From NCBI GenBank assembly GCA_033002965.1, contig JAURVB010013496.1, positions 62,001-126,000 of the forward strand: a stretch of DNA of 64,000 bases, given 5' to 3'. A model generated the notes under the pieces. It ran no database searches. It worked only from the letters and a program-made list of their open reading frames with translations, and was not told the origin of the DNA. A program made the translations under genes and the position numbers. Below are positions 1 through 13,777 of the stretch, piece after piece. How positions within the stretch are numbered: the first letter of the stretch is position 1; every line of letters begins with the position of its first letter. Source of the stretch: Piper betle (lineage: Eukaryota > Streptophyta > Magnoliopsida > Piperales > Piperaceae).

Positions 1-771
1 TCTTTTAAGTATATATGACTTTGAGAAACCTTCAATCCATCAATTCTTTAACCTTTTAAGTATATATGACTTTAAGAAATTTTGTATGATTTAATCAAAA
101 CCTTAGAGATATGTGAAAATAAATCTATGGTTTTCAATATAAAATGACTAACCACCTTAAATAACATAGAAACCCACATTTATATCAGTTATCATATATT
201 TCATATACAGATGTAGGACAATTGCTATTAATACACCCCCGTACGTGCAAGCCATATTAAGCTTAACACATGGAAGACGGACAGTGCAAATTATATTCAC
301 ACCACAAATAATAGACATGTAAGTGTTAATGAGATGTGACATACAGGAAGTCCCCTTAGTGGATTGGTTATGATACCATGTGAATAGGTCCATGAAACTT
401 ACTAAAAAGAACTAGTCACTTTAAAAAATTTAAGAGCCTATATTTATATTAGTTACCACACTTCTCGTATAAAAATATATGATGATTGATATTAATAAGA
501 ACCAATACTTTAGAGCGGTCATAGACTTGGTTGCCCTCAACCAAGGGCGACCAAATCTGTGGCCAACTGTCAGTTTGTGGCTATAATTTTTAAAAGATTT
601 ATTTTTTTATTTTAAATTTAAATTAATTTGGATTATTTCAATTTATTTTTTTCAATATAAAACTAAATAAGATGGTAGTTTTGTCATTATAAAAATATTA
701 CTCCCTTTTGGATAATTAAACATAATTTTCCAATCACATTGTAATATCAAAAAGTATTCTCCTTGGACGAT
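1..771. other. AT-rich intergenic sequence
   Basis: No coding pattern, RNA gene or clear element is visible. The sequence is AT-rich with a few scattered short open frames lacking any recognisable protein. Confidence 0.6.
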
Positions 772-779
772 ACTACGCG

Positions 780-2131
780 TAGAGGTGGGCATTGATCGGA
801 CGAACGTTGGACAAGTTATTGTCCGCGTTTGTCTGAAATTTTATAGGACAAAACTTGTCCGACCAAGTTAATATCTGACTTGTCTGTCGAGCCCGAACAA
901 CGTTTGTGGACGGTCCAAATTCAAACCCAACTTCTAAACCCTAAAAATGAAAATACTATTCATATTGCCACTGCCGCAGCGTCCTGCCGCCACCCTTCGC
1001 TGCAGCTTCTTGCCGCCACCCTCACCCACCCTCCCCTTGCCTCCGCCGAACCGCCACTGTCGCAACTACAGGCCTCAGCTCCGCCACCCTTTGCATGTCG
1101 TGTCCGCCGCCGCCTGCCTCCACTCCCAGCTTGCACCGCCTGCCTCCACAGGACCACCACCCTTTGCTCGTGTCTCCACCACCCTCTGCACACCGTGTGA
1201 AAATCTGTCGTTGCCTGTCTCGGCTACCCTACGTCCGCCGCTCCCGCCTCCACTGGCACCCTAAACATCTGTCGCTTCCTGCCTCAGTCTGCCCCTGCTC
1301 TCTGCGTAGGCCGGACTATCGCCGAACCGCCGCCCATTGCCGCCGTGTATATCTCTCTTGATTTATCCTAAGTTTAGTTTATTTTATATCTAAGATAAAT
1401 TTTTATTATTTTATAAGGTTAGATTATTTATACTTGGATGATAATGTAAAAAAATTTTATACTAACGAAATTGTGCAGTGATTGAAGTAGAAAAATTTGT
1501 GCAACTGTTGGTGAAGGAATTTTGCAATCTTGGAAAGAATAGGTACCGTCAAAGTGTTAATTAATAATATTTGTTGATACCACTTTTATAAATAGAATTG
1601 CTAATTAACAAATGAAACTAGCGCACCTGATTAACTGTTCACTCACATTTGCATGAGAACAGATGATTTCTTGCAGAACAAACATCATATACTATTGGCG
1701 ATATAATTGAAATTTTGAATGTTTCATCATTAGCTTTACTTGTCATCTTTTTATGTCATTTCATCAATGTGAGAGATTGGTGGGTCATAACTCTCAAATA
1801 TTTCTGGCTTATAATAAAAGTGACTTTTATCCTATGTATGTCATTTTTTGTTATTTAATATATTAAATATCAATTTTATTTATGAATTTAATTAATTTAC
1901 TGTATATTACATTTTAAAATTTTTATAAACTATAATATTAGCCTTACAAATGTTGAAAATATTATATTATTGATGTAAAATATCAGACATTCGGTTGGTC
2001 ATTCGATCGAATAAATAAATGTCCATGTTTGGTTTGTTTTAATTCGGCCGAATTCGGTCGGTACAAATTCGGTCAGACATGTTTTGGATTTCAGACGGAC
2101 AGACCAATTCAGACCTCCGCGCCCACCCCTA
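780..2131. mobile_element. Non-autonomous hAT-like DNA transposon
   Basis: The left end reads TAGAGGTGGGC and the right end is its imperfect inverse, GCCCACCCCTA. The flanking 8-mers are ACTACGCG (772-779) and GCTACGCA (2132-2139), identical at the six central positions, as expected for an aged 8-bp hAT target duplication. Both subterminal regions (about 790-900 and 1985-2125) are dense in short GGAC/GTCC and TTCGG/CCGAA motifs in both orientations, as in hAT subterminal repeats. No transposase frame is present. The interior holds a GC- and C-rich block at about 960-1350 whose overlapping Pro/Cys/His-rich frames look like composition artefacts. It may be captured host sequence. Confidence 0.65.
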
Positions 2132-2139
2132 GCTACGCA

Positions 2140-4430
2140 CACCATTTTTTTTCTCCATAAATCACCGGCTATGAATGGAAGACAATGGCAACTTACACCT
2201 AACTTGAAAGCCATGTCAAATATTCGCATGGGTTCCAATCAAAATCAATGCTAAAAGAAAAAAGTTAAAAAAAGATAAAAAAGTTACTTAAATTTTATTA
2301 TTAATATTATTATTATTATTATCCGGGAGAGAAGTAGCAACAAGGAAATCAAAGTAAATTCTTCTCGGATTGGAGGAGATCTTGGTGGCATAGGCGCAGA
2401 GCCACCAACAAGGAAGCAAGAGAATAATCCTTTTTCGATCATTTGCAAAGTTAGATACAGTTTCAAAATTTTTTTGCCATTTTTCTTTAAGAAAGGCGCA
2501 AAATCTGATTGATGGCTAACGCAATATTTGGTTCGCCAGAGACATATTTCTTCCCGGTGGTATGCCAGGGAATAAGGTTGCCTTGGTGTGATTTTACCTA
2601 AGCTCCCTCATGAGCTCGCATCCTGAAAATAAGAAAAGATTGCGAAGAAAATATGTGCCCCTCTTGTTTATAATTTTCAACATCAATTACCTATCCTCTA
2701 TTGTTATTATTGTATTTTTTAACTCTATTCGGATTCTGTACGCCCTTTGGGCACCCCACCCCTGCTTGGGCTTGTTATTATAAGGTCAATTCCTTTTTGG
2801 GCTTTTCATGTGGGCTCCGAGTTGGGTTCATTTTTTAACTTGGTTCAGAAAATTAGGCTAATGTGGAGTTTGAAGGGTGACATTCTGTTAGAATACATTC
2901 AACAATGGTATCTCATATAAATATTCAACTAATTTTTTGTTATAAGCGAATATCATATCAGCGCACTCCAAAACATCAGAGGTCATAGACCGTGTATATA
3001 TATACACACATATAGAAAGATTGGTCATAGGCGGAGAATTTGTGACGGATTTTGTTGTTACTAATATCTATCATGTTTTCTAATAGTATGACATTATGAT
3101 AGGCAAGAATATTGCCATCAATCTAATGGCTTTGATCTCAAATCCTTTGTTGGTGTATGTTCTGCATCTGTATCCATAAAAGTATTGCGGACACTATCTG
3201 TGTCAATGCACAATTTTTTTGCTCTTTGGGACATACACGGATATAAATTCGGGCATCACATAAACTAATCTGAACTATAAAATTAACATAAATTAAAAAA
3301 TTCAAGTTCAAAAATAAATAGAAATGGATGTATTTTATGTGAATATAAATTTACCAATTTGTTTTAAATGAATCTAATATATTTACTTTCAAATTTTGAT
3401 ATACTAATCTCAACACACACACACACCCCAATTTTCTTTCACTACACCCTTAAAATTTCTAACACAATTAGTAAATTACCAAAATTTTCTTAATTATACA
3501 AAAAAATCCTATTTGAAATTATAACAAAAATCTTGAGTCAAAAATAACTTCTTTTTCTTACTACACATCTATGATTTATAATAATGATATGTATACAAAT
3601 CTGCAATTTAGTCACTCACACTTTTCAAAATATATATATAAATTAAATGAACATTATTCATACTTTCAAAAATCATTTTAGACAAGAAAAAATCATTTTA
3701 GTTTTGACTTTGACAAGTTCTTACGAACGTCGACAGGCATGCCCGCAAGTGTCCTTATTTTTTATGGATACTATTTGAATGTTTACAAAAGTATCCGCCG
3801 TCCATGCGAATGGTTCGTAATTTATAAGTGATAGGGACGCAAACACGGATGCAGATGCCTGTGATTTTTGGACACCTCTAAGTTATCCCCACCATCCCGA
3901 AAGCCCCAGTACCGATGCATCGAGGGAAGGGGAAGAACATACTCCACCAATAATCCAGGGGGAGAAGCAGACTAGCTAGTAGTGGACCAGTTTTTTGGCT
4001 TCTCTCTTAAAAACATTGAAGTACTGATGGTGCTTGTGATCATCCATGAAAAGGCTTATCAATTTTGTGCTTGAAAAAAAATTACTGCAGAAATGCCTCA
4101 TTGATGTATTGGGTCTCTATCATTTTTTTCAATGCTAGCCAGTATGGTATAATACAAAATTTGGGTTGGACTCAACTAATTAGCTGCTTCTAATATAAAG
4201 TCAGTCGATTCAAAGCTTACCCAAAATCATTAATAATGATTCTTAATTCAATAAATAAAAGGCAGCAGAAAAATAATTGCGCATATATCTGTCTTTTGAG
4301 ATTCGAAGTCGACAAATATTATGACATGCAGTGATATCGTTAAGGTAATTTAGCTAAATTGTAAAAAACAAGTAATGTTTGCATAACTGCAACGATTCGT
4401 GCTCATATGTTTGTACTTACAATTTTGTAA
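2140..4430. other. Intergenic sequence, no gene seen
   Basis: AT-rich DNA containing a (TTA)n microsatellite at about 2296-2322 and a short CA run near 3413-3425. I see no exon-like segment or RNA gene. Confidence 0.55.
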
Positions 4431-4435
4431 CTAAG

Positions 4436-4785
4436 GGTCTATTTGGTTATCTTCAAATTGCATGAAAGTAATCTAAATTTAAAAGTAAAAAATTTTCTTG
4501 TTTGAATGTCTTGAAATTTAGTAAAAAGAAATTTTAATTTCAGTTAAAGTAAGTCTTTATAAAATTTTGACAAAATAATATTTTCTTATAAAAAATAAAA
4601 TGAATTGGGAGAAAATTTTGAGAGGCACGTACACATGGAAAGAAATATTTTATTTTTATTTTATTTTCTTACTATCTAAAAGGAAGGTTTTTGAATTTTT
4701 TATTATTATTTTATTTCATTGCATTTTCGTATCAAATAATTTTTTTTATTTATTATTTTCATACCAACCAAACAAACTTATATAT
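4436..4785. mobile_element. Possible MITE, about 350 bp
   Basis: The left end contains GGGTCTATTTGGTTA and the right end contains ACCAACCAAACAAAC. The inverse of the right end shares the TTTGGTT core and several neighbouring bases with the left end, as in Tourist- or hAT-type MITEs. The interior is AT-rich and non-coding. A clean target duplication is not visible: TAA lies on the left and TTA on the right. The call is weak. Confidence 0.3.
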
Positions 4786-4789
4786 TAAT

Positions 4790-7700
4790 AGGGGTGTATT
4801 TATAGACTTTCAATATGTGAATAAATGATTTTGAAGGGATATGCCTTAAATTTATTAATTTGTCATTAAGCCGAGTCATTACATATAGTATCCTCATGGC
4901 CGTATTTGATAGTGGGATTGGCTATATTATGAACATAAGTTAGGCTTGTTGACAGAGGGTTTAAAAGAATTTTAAGATTAGAATTTTCTGAGATAGGTAA
5001 CTTATAAAATCATCCAGTCTCACCTCCCAAATATAATAACATTTGGTATATTAATATGAGCATGATTATAAATCATGGGTTAATTAAACATTCTAAAAGG
5101 ATGATTTAAGTTTATTAGTTGCTCTTGAGCCTAATCATTATAGAAAATGATAGTTTTTTGTGGCATCATGATCAAATCTTGTATTCGTGTATGCTTTGAG
5201 TTAATTTTCTCATCAATCCAAATTCTCCAATATAGTGAAAAAGCAAGTACAACGGTAATGCCTCTGATTGTGTATATTTGAAAAAGTTGCGAAAAATATG
5301 TTGTGGAGAAACTGGGGGTACTATACATGTGAAAGAAAAATCCAGTGGGTAGGTTCCAGTTACCATACCAAACCCTTAGAAGCACTTGTTTGTTCACTCT
5401 AAAATAGCTGGCATCTTGTGGAAGCTTGTGCTATATAAAACACGTACAACAGCAGAAACATTGCAGATTTTTGCATACCTTATTGGCAAATAATAGAAGG
5501 AACCATAACATCATGAAACAGAGTTTATTTTGGACCACATAATATTGAGGATATAGTAAGCTCTGATATGGACTGCTCTGTGCAGTTTCGTACAGCCTTC
5601 TTGCACCAGTCATCTCCATATCTAAATTTCTTACAAAAGAAATATTATATTTGGCAATGAGCTCTAACAATATCGCATTCTTTTAAATATTTATGTCTTA
5701 AGTTTCAGTGTTATACTCAAATGAAACCACTGTCAACACTCACACATATGATACTACAGGGAAGAAATATGGCAGGCAAGCTACCAACAACGCTTCTCGT
5801 CTCTGCTGTTTTCCTTATCCTTCTTTCTGTAATGTTATTGTATTCAGACAGGATACGGCGCTCTTCCCATAGACAACAAGAAACTTATCTTCTCACTTTA
5901 TACATTAATTGGTTTTGTTCTTATTGTCACTCTTTAACATGTGAATGTACTCCTTCACTGTAGAGCTACCTCACGTGACTCTATAATATTTACATGCAGA
6001 TCTCAAGAACTGATTGAATGGATGCATTCACCCTTCAAAGAAACAGATTGCTAATTGTTAAATTTTCACAGAAGTAAGAATGATTGTTATGTTAATAAAA
6101 AATTTCCCCAAGAACATGTTAGTACTACATTTGGTAGTAGAGGCAATGGCTGATGCTACTTGTAAGCCCCAAAACTAGCAGCAACAAATGAGGGTTTGAA
6201 TATCGTAAGACATGAAGTATTAATATGTTACAGGCGGGAAAGAATGAATCTTCTAATCTCCAACTTGTTAGCAACTAACAGAGACTTTAACAGCCAAACA
6301 AATTAACATTCTCCAGTTGTCCTTATATTAATTAAAACACTTGATCATTAATTAATTAAGATATATCTATCTTAAGTTGCTTTCTGGCTCCAATTTGTTA
6401 ATTAATTAAGATTATTTGATGACCTAGGATGACTAGTACATATGAATACATTTATATATGTCGATAATTGTTAAGTACCTACACATTCTTAATTTATATA
6501 TGTAGTAAGGATGACTAAGAAAATTAATAGATCACTTAATTCTAGGAAAAGTCATATTTTGGGTTGGTTCATGAACTAAGAAAGTAATTCATATGAACAA
6601 CCCTTAACTTATAATTTGAACAGCTTTCTCCCTTCTCACTAATCTGCTAATTAATTAATATGATCTTGCAGTAGTACCATATATCAATCTCCTCCTATAT
6701 ATTGATCAATAATATGTAAATTACGTGTTATTCTGGTCTCAGCCCTTAAAATGTTTTGCTCTTTTTTTGGTTGAACGGGCTTAACATTTAATGAACTTTG
6801 TAACAAGTGAATTATTAGTATTTATATATTATATATGGGCACCGATGATCATGAATTAATGTGATAATTTCTATTGTCAAAATGTTCAATTGCAGTAGTA
6901 TTTTTGTAGCAGTACCGTAATGTAATATGTATAAAGCTTGAAGTAATTAATGATCAATTTATCAACAACCTAGAGCTTCATGATCAAAAAATTTTGACCT
7001 ATAATCTGTTTAGTCTAGTTATTACTGGTAAAAAAGTCATTATTAATATGATCCAAAGTATTATCTCATGTATATTAAGAGGCTAAAGCAGATATCCGAT
7101 ATACACTACGATTTTTAAATATTCACCATACATGCAAAATGCACACAGCAATTGCATCCGCAATTTAATATTTAACCTTCCAGACCAATAATTTGCACAA
7201 GTTAGTATTTTTAAACACGATTGCTAGACTCTTAAACGGTTGGACAAGAGCGCCCACGCCATGTTGTATCATGAACATCTTGAGCAACCCTAATCACAAA
7301 AATTAGATATTCCAATGAAAAAAACTGTACCGGTGATTTACACATGCAAATCAATGTGCATGGTATTGGGATTGAACATCTGATGAATTTAGCTAATAAG
7401 ACAGTAAGTAGACAGAGCAATACCAAAGGCTATCATAAACCCTAATACTAGAGACAAGGAGAGTAGCAAGCGCGTCTGCATGGGTACTGCATTGTTGTGT
7501 TGTGATTATGAAGGGGCACACATGTGAATAGGTCGGTACTTGGTTACTTTGCCTTTCTGTATATAAGACAACGCAGTATGAAAGAATGCTACAATAGACA
7601 TGACCCACACTAACGTCAATATATATATGTTTCGCATATTTTAGATCACCCCCACCAGCTCATGATATATTTCTCGAAAGGATCGATAGAAAATACAATC

Positions 7701-10700
7701 TTGCACGCTCAGCGCTCTCGTGACTTATATTCGATGGATCAACTCTCATTTCATTGTACATTTTCACAGCTTCATTGTCATATCATCCTCTCATCTCATG
7801 GTTATTAGCTAATTCATGGTTTCACGAGTATCTACGCGTGAATATATATATATATATCCTCGATGCCATGCAATGGCATACAAGTTCTGCTGCCGTGAAT
7901 ATAGTTTCCTCGCTATAATATCCTTGAGTTAAAGGTTACAAGCTCACCTAAAGCTAGCGGGTGGGGTTTATAAACTGCAATTGTTGTAATTTATACCGCT
8001 CATGCGGTATAAATATATGTAACGCTGATGCGACGAGACTGGTTAAATTAAGAAAATGAGGATATGTGAATAATGCATGGGAAAATAAACAGGGCGAATC
8101 TTATAGCTTATATATATATCTATATGGAAGTGACAAAAAATGATGAGTTGGGAGTTTGGAGGGGCATGAGCGCTACGTGTGGGGAGAATGGGTTTTGTGA
8201 CAAATAGAGAATGCCGGCTTTTCTTTGGCAGGAAGAGATGGAGACGAGAGAGAGAGGGAAGTTCCCCGTGAAAAGAGTTTGGAGGCATTGACAACTAAAC
8301 ATCTGTTTGACGCTTCTTTGCTGCTTTGGATGGAGTCCCCCTCGATCGGTCACGAGGCCAGATTCCTCATCTTCTTCGTTTATTCATTCATATTCCAACC
8401 ATCTCTCATTCCCTTCTACGCGTTTTCTCATCTCTTCTCTCTTCCCTCATTTACCCTCCTCTATCTTTCTAAAAACCTTTTAATAAAAAAATAAAAAAAT
8501 GATTTTTTATATTATTGATCAATGATAGGCTTGAGCATAATTGTTGGACAAGGAAAAAGTTCTCGGTAATAGCAAACCCGGATTAACTAGGCAGGATAAG
8601 TTTTAATTTTGTATATAAACTTTCATTAAATAATGAGATATATTATAATAATTTAATATCTTAAATATAGACTCTAATTTACTTTAAATATATATATTAT
8701 ATTTTAATTAAAAAATGAATTATAATAATTTAATTTTTTATTATATTTTTTCTAGATAATTAGATATATTTTATTAATATAAAATTAGAAATTAAGGTTA
8801 GCCGGGGTTTGAACACGTGATCTTCTATCGTAAAATGTATTTTTATGTTATTTTATCTTTTTAAGAAATTAAGATTAGCAAAATTCAAACCATTGACCTT
8901 TTGCATGTGGTATTTTTATAGCATTTTTTAAATTTTTTTCTTGTATTTTAATTGATTGATTTCCTACTATTAATCTCATGCGAGTATTGAGTTCTTTTTT
9001 TGTTAATAAAATTATATTAGTTTAAATAAAAATTAAATCAACAACTACTTAAATTATAATTATAACTCTCATCAACCAAATTGTACGTCAATCACAATAT
9101 CATTGCCGCCTTACCGGGGCAGCTGGCTGCGAACAGACTGCCCTGCTGGATCTGGCTGACCCTAGACCCTAACAATGCTGCCGATTTGGGCCATTTTCAA
9201 TTTTCTAATCCATTAACCCTTTTTTAATTAGTATAAAGTTATTTAAGATAATTTATACAATATATTCTCTATTTTCTAATAATTACTTTTCCTTCTTCCT
9301 CTTCGTAATACGAAGAAATATTTTCCTTTTTTCTGATAAAAAACTCTTTAGCATGCATTTCTGGTCACTGTTCTATTTACTTCTTAATTACAAATTAAGT
9401 AATTAATTAATTTTAAATCCCTTAATTGCTATGAACTTTCACCTCATTATCTATCGTTTCTAATTAAGTTGCTGTGAACTATAGCTAGCTACGCTTCTCT
9501 TGAGCATATACTTTTTATATGCTTATATCAGAGATAGTAATATTGTAGATCATTATAGGGTTTGTATTGCTGGGTGTTGGGATGATTTAAGTAGCAAGAT
9601 ATAATGGCTACTTACTGCATTTTACTTCATCTATTCAAATGAAAAATCAAGTATTGTTGGATTGGAAAGATTGTATTCCATATAATACTAGATGTATAAC
9701 GTTTCATTAACTACTTCAGATTTTACATTCTGAAGCTGAACCCTAAAATAGCGGAGAATGGTATTTTCTTAAATATTTAGTTGTTGGTATTTAGCTCCAA
9801 TTAATGGATGAAATTAAAACAAGCTGCTGGCAACTTGTTAATAAATTGAAGTTTTCTTATGATAGCAATCGTTTCCTTCTAATGTTTGCTGTCATTATAA
9901 TGTGCACAAGTAGTACTCCAATTACTTACCCAGAATAAAAATGGGAAGAGTTTATATATATATATATAATATGAATGATTTGATGGTTGATATCTTTCTT
10001 TATGGACAAACAGCTGATCAATAATTTTTCCAACTGAGCAGGGACAGTAAGGACTAGCAGAATCATGATCATTAAGCTGTATATTTTGTCATTTTACATC
10101 AAGAAAAAATGTCATTGCATCACAACATCATGTATATTTTGTCATTTTCGTGGACGATCTATAGAATCATGATTAATATGGTATATTGGCATAATATATA
10201 ATAAGTAATAAGCATCAAAACTAATTTAATTATTCGTCTAAAAGTTTTAAAACTTACAAGTATATATAGAGTATTCCTATATATTGATTTATTTAGTAAA
10301 CTTTTAATTTTATGATAACTATTAGTTTGATACGTTCGTCCGTGCTAGCACATTTGCCAAGCATGTATTCATGCATTAGCCTGACCATGATGGTCTGTAT
10401 AATATTGGACGAACGATTTTTACAAATCTTATTATAAGTTTACATATATAGAGACGACCCTCATAAATTTTTATTTCTTTAAATCATTAATATATTAAGA
10501 CTATCAAAGTCATTATTATATTGTAGGCATTTTTCAGAACATGATTAACACCATTTTAAAGTATCTTGAACTTGGACGCTCGTAAAAATTTAGCATATTA
10601 GAGTATTAAACAACATCAAATTAAGAAACATATATACTAATAATGTACTGTACTCAAGATTTTGGCGTGGAAAAAAATTGAATAGAAGACATTGAGGAGC

Positions 10701-11545
10701 CACCGAATTGATAACTAATTAATCAATGATATATATTCGAAAACTTATAAAATATATTGGTATATATGTTTCTATCAGCTTCTTAGCTGGTTGGCTGAGA
10801 TTTTGCTTGTGACGTCCAGGTTGCAGCCGGACAACCTATACAATAGCATATATATTGAATTAATTTGTTGAAAATACCATGTTTATATCAACAAAAAACA
10901 GCATTTACAACCCTTTTATTAAGTTATATTCCTTTGAGAGAGCTTCTATAAGATCAGAAAGCTGAATAAATGGATCTAAGGAAGACAAATTTGCAACACA
11001 GATGACAACTTCATAGGACTTAAATAAATGTAAGATCAGTAAACATAAGTCCAACATCAAATAGAAAAAAAGTAGTAATGGTCAATAAAACAACAAAAAC
11101 ACACTATATAAAATTTATGTTTACAGCTAATTGAAAGCAATATCACAAAATATAATCTTACCAGGCATATTCATCGATCAAGTTTCATCCTTAATTAGCT
11201 TATATATACAAACCTCAATCATGACACAGCTAATAACAAAATTTATCATCCATAACTGATAATATTGCAATCCATGCATGACTGCTGAAACCTATGGAAG
11301 ATAACCAGCTATAACAGTAACTACAAAACTCAAGTCATAACTTTATATATGAGCCATTTTTTCAGCTTTATAAAAAATTTATATGTCAAATCTTTATCGA
11401 GGATAATATTGTAATTCTACAATTCATTTTTTAAAATAAACGATTGGAATAAAAGAATATCTTGAAAAAGAAAAAACAATTGAGGCATCATGTGACAATC
11501 AATCTGAGGATCATATAGAAGTGAGAGCTTGGCCTCTCTTTGATC
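4790..11545. other. Long AT-rich intergenic region
   Basis: No gene is recognised. A small GC-rich patch lies at about 9105-9190, and a degenerate AT-rich repeat at about 8600-8800 is related to stretches near 16270-16470 and 21650-21860. Simple TA runs occur near 7840 and 9955. Short frames, for example a hydrophobic 65-residue one starting at 5769, have no identifiable relatives. Confidence 0.5.
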
Positions 11546-11552
11546 ACAGAGA

Positions 11553-11558
11553 TATATA
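11553..11558 (+). promoter_or_regulatory. Probable TATA box of the HLH/ACT gene
   Basis: TATATA lies 101-106 bases upstream of the ATG at 11659. That leaves room for a transcription start near 11585 and a purine-rich 5'UTR of about 75 bases. Position and composition are the only evidence. Confidence 0.4.
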
Positions 11559-11658
11559 CCCAGGAGACCCAACAAAGCAGATGAGGCTAGCGAAGCAGAA
11601 AGGAAGGAAAGTGCGAAGGGGGAATTGAGTAGTTGATTAGAGAAGAAAGGGAGCTGTC

Positions 11659-13377
11659 ATGGTGTCAAAGGAGCGCAAGCGAGCTGTTCTCTACGAGAAG
11701 CTGCAACTACTTCGATCAGTTACCAACTCTCAAGCAGTAATATATACTAATTAATTTTTTGCAGCCCTCAAAGCTTTCATTTAGGTTTCAACATATACAT
11801 CATTGGCTTAATAATTCCCACTTCTTAGGTATTACTAATTTCTATATTTACATGAGAGTATATATTTGTTAAGAGGATAAAAATGTTCAATCAATACCCA
11901 ATACCTTTTCTCAAGTCAGTAAAATTTGCTAGCCTCCCCAATAACGTTCATCTATATTTTCCCCCTCTCAAGTCATTCAATATTGCAGTTGATTTCATGC
12001 TGGGTTTTTATACTACAAAGAATTATTTGATTTTGAAGTTTTAATCTTTTGACGCCTATACTACTTTTTTATATTAGACCTTTTATCTTTTAATTTCATT
12101 TGAGCTTCGAACAAGCATGCGCTCTTTCGATCAAATATAACATTGACGTAAAAACCCATTTATATTGCTATGTTTAATCTCCCCTCGCTTTCCACAAGAT
12201 TGGCGTATTTAGAACAATTTAAGTTTTGCCCAAGCTATCAAAGGATTTTTTTCTCACTTACCTGAACAAACAATGGTTCCATATTCTAGTTGGTTCGAGT
12301 GTTGTATTTTTCTTATTTGGCCTAGAAACTATATATGCACAGACTCTTCATACATAATGAATTTTTTAATCATTCAGTGCGTACATGATGCAACAAACCT
12401 GTATCCCCTGCCATGCTACTTGAATTTTTCTTGAAGGTCATTTTATTTTTGAAAATATCTATTTTCAACCATCCAATGCATTAATTTATTTTATAATTGG
12501 CTTTATGGTGCAAGTGGATCAGTAGTCTCTAATTGGTTTGTATTATATACGATCTTTTCGTCCCTCCTTCAGCTCGGTAAGACCTCAATCATAATACAAG
12601 CATCAAAATATATCAAAGAGCTGAAGAAGAAAGTTGATCACTTAAACCAAGAAATCACGGTAGCATCAAGCTCTGCAGACCAATCCTCACCTACGGTATA
12701 TAAATTCATCTCAAATTAATGATATATATTCCATTTCATTCTGCATTATTATGTACCATTTCTCATGCTCTATATGTCACTCATGTTTGGCACTTTTTGA
12801 TCTTTGGGAGCAGGTCACTGTTGAAACCTTGAACAAGAGCTTTCTCATCAATGTGTTTCTAAAGAAGAGCTCGCCCGGTGTGCTGGTATCCTTATTAGAA
12901 GCATTTGACGAGTTGGGACTAAATCTGATCGATGCTAGGGTTTGTTGTGAAGAACCGTTCCGACTTGAGGCAGTGGGAGAAGTAAGGGGCTGCTATATAT
13001 GTCTTATTACCTATTTTTCTACTCCCAACAATTACATGCATTATATATGTGTGTGTGTGTGTATGTGTATGTATAAAACTAAAAAATGCAACTTATGTGT
13101 ATTGTATATATATACTTGCTGTTATTTCATGCATATGCTACATATATCTGCTATTTACATGATCAGTCGTCGTTGTGTTATTGCATATAAGGCCATCAAT
13201 TGTTACGCAACTTTGAAAAGAAAAAAATTGTTATGCATCTTAGATTAATGCGGTAAAGATTCATCTATTTCTTTTCAGATTGAGGATGATAAGGGCCAAA
13301 GGATTGATGCCCAACTGGTGAAACAAGCAATGCTGCAAGCTATAAAGAATTGCTGCGGAAATGAAGGCCAAGAATGA
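11659..13377 (+). CDS. Non-basic HLH protein with C-terminal ACT domain (SCREAM-like family)
   Basis: There are four coding exons, 11659-11736, 12573-12695, 12814-12981 and 13279-13377, all joined in phase 0 at GT-AG introns. They give a 155-residue protein, the usual size for this family. Residues 1-26 (MVSKERKRAVLYEKLQLLRS onward) form helix 1. Exon 2 opens with LGKTSIIIQASKYIKELKKK, giving the loop and helix 2, followed by a short Ser-rich linker. Exon 3 (VTVETLNKSFLINVFLKK onward, with LLEAFDELGLNLIDARV) and exon 4 form an ACT fold. The usual bHLH basic E-box-reading residues are absent. The nearest family I recognise is the small Arabidopsis group of At3g56220 and At2g40435. From the family it is probably a nuclear dimerisation partner of bHLH factors rather than a direct DNA binder (inference). 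A TATA box lies about 105 bases upstream, and the gene converges on the GONST3-like pseudogene. Confidence 0.88.
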
Positions 13378-13777
13378 TCATATATATCTATATGGAGTAT
13401 TATCTGTTTTTTCTCTGCTGCTTTCTAGATAACGCTGGCTTAATTGACGTACATATATACCGGTGATGGAAGTTCAGAAACGTTGTTTCTTTTGCGGCGA
13501 GGAACGCCTCTAAAGAGGATTTAAGCCTTCTATGGCGTGTGAAAATTAAACTATTTGAGCAGCCAATAATAGAGTTGAGCATAAAATCTGAGTGTGACGT
13601 CAATTGCTCAAATTAAGTTCTTTTCATAAGCTTTCTTTTTCTTTCTTTTTTGAATCAAATGCAGAGTTTGATGAAAATTAGTCATATTTTCCATCAAAAC
13701 ATAATTGAATTCAGTAATTTTGCTTCGGATCGTCATCAAGCAAAAAAATTAACGATCAAGTGTAGGAAGAAAAAACT
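13378..13777. other. Intergenic space between convergent gene and pseudogene
   Basis: About 400 bases hold the 3' flank of the HLH/ACT gene. No additional exon or RNA gene is seen. Confidence 0.5.

Noticed and set aside
880..1361. Pro/Cys/His-rich frames inside the hAT-like element
   Set aside because: Overlapping frames on both strands in C-rich DNA. No domain or codon pattern supports a protein.
5769..5963. Small frame with an N-terminal hydrophobic segment (MAGKLPTTLLVSAVFLILLS)
   Set aside because: It looks like a membrane anchor, but no following exon or relative could be recognised. Kept out as unsupported.
10331..10420. Inverted pair CGTTCGTCC / GGACGAACG as a miRNA precursor or MITE
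   Set aside because: The matching arms are only about nine bases around a 70-base unpaired interior, with no target duplication.
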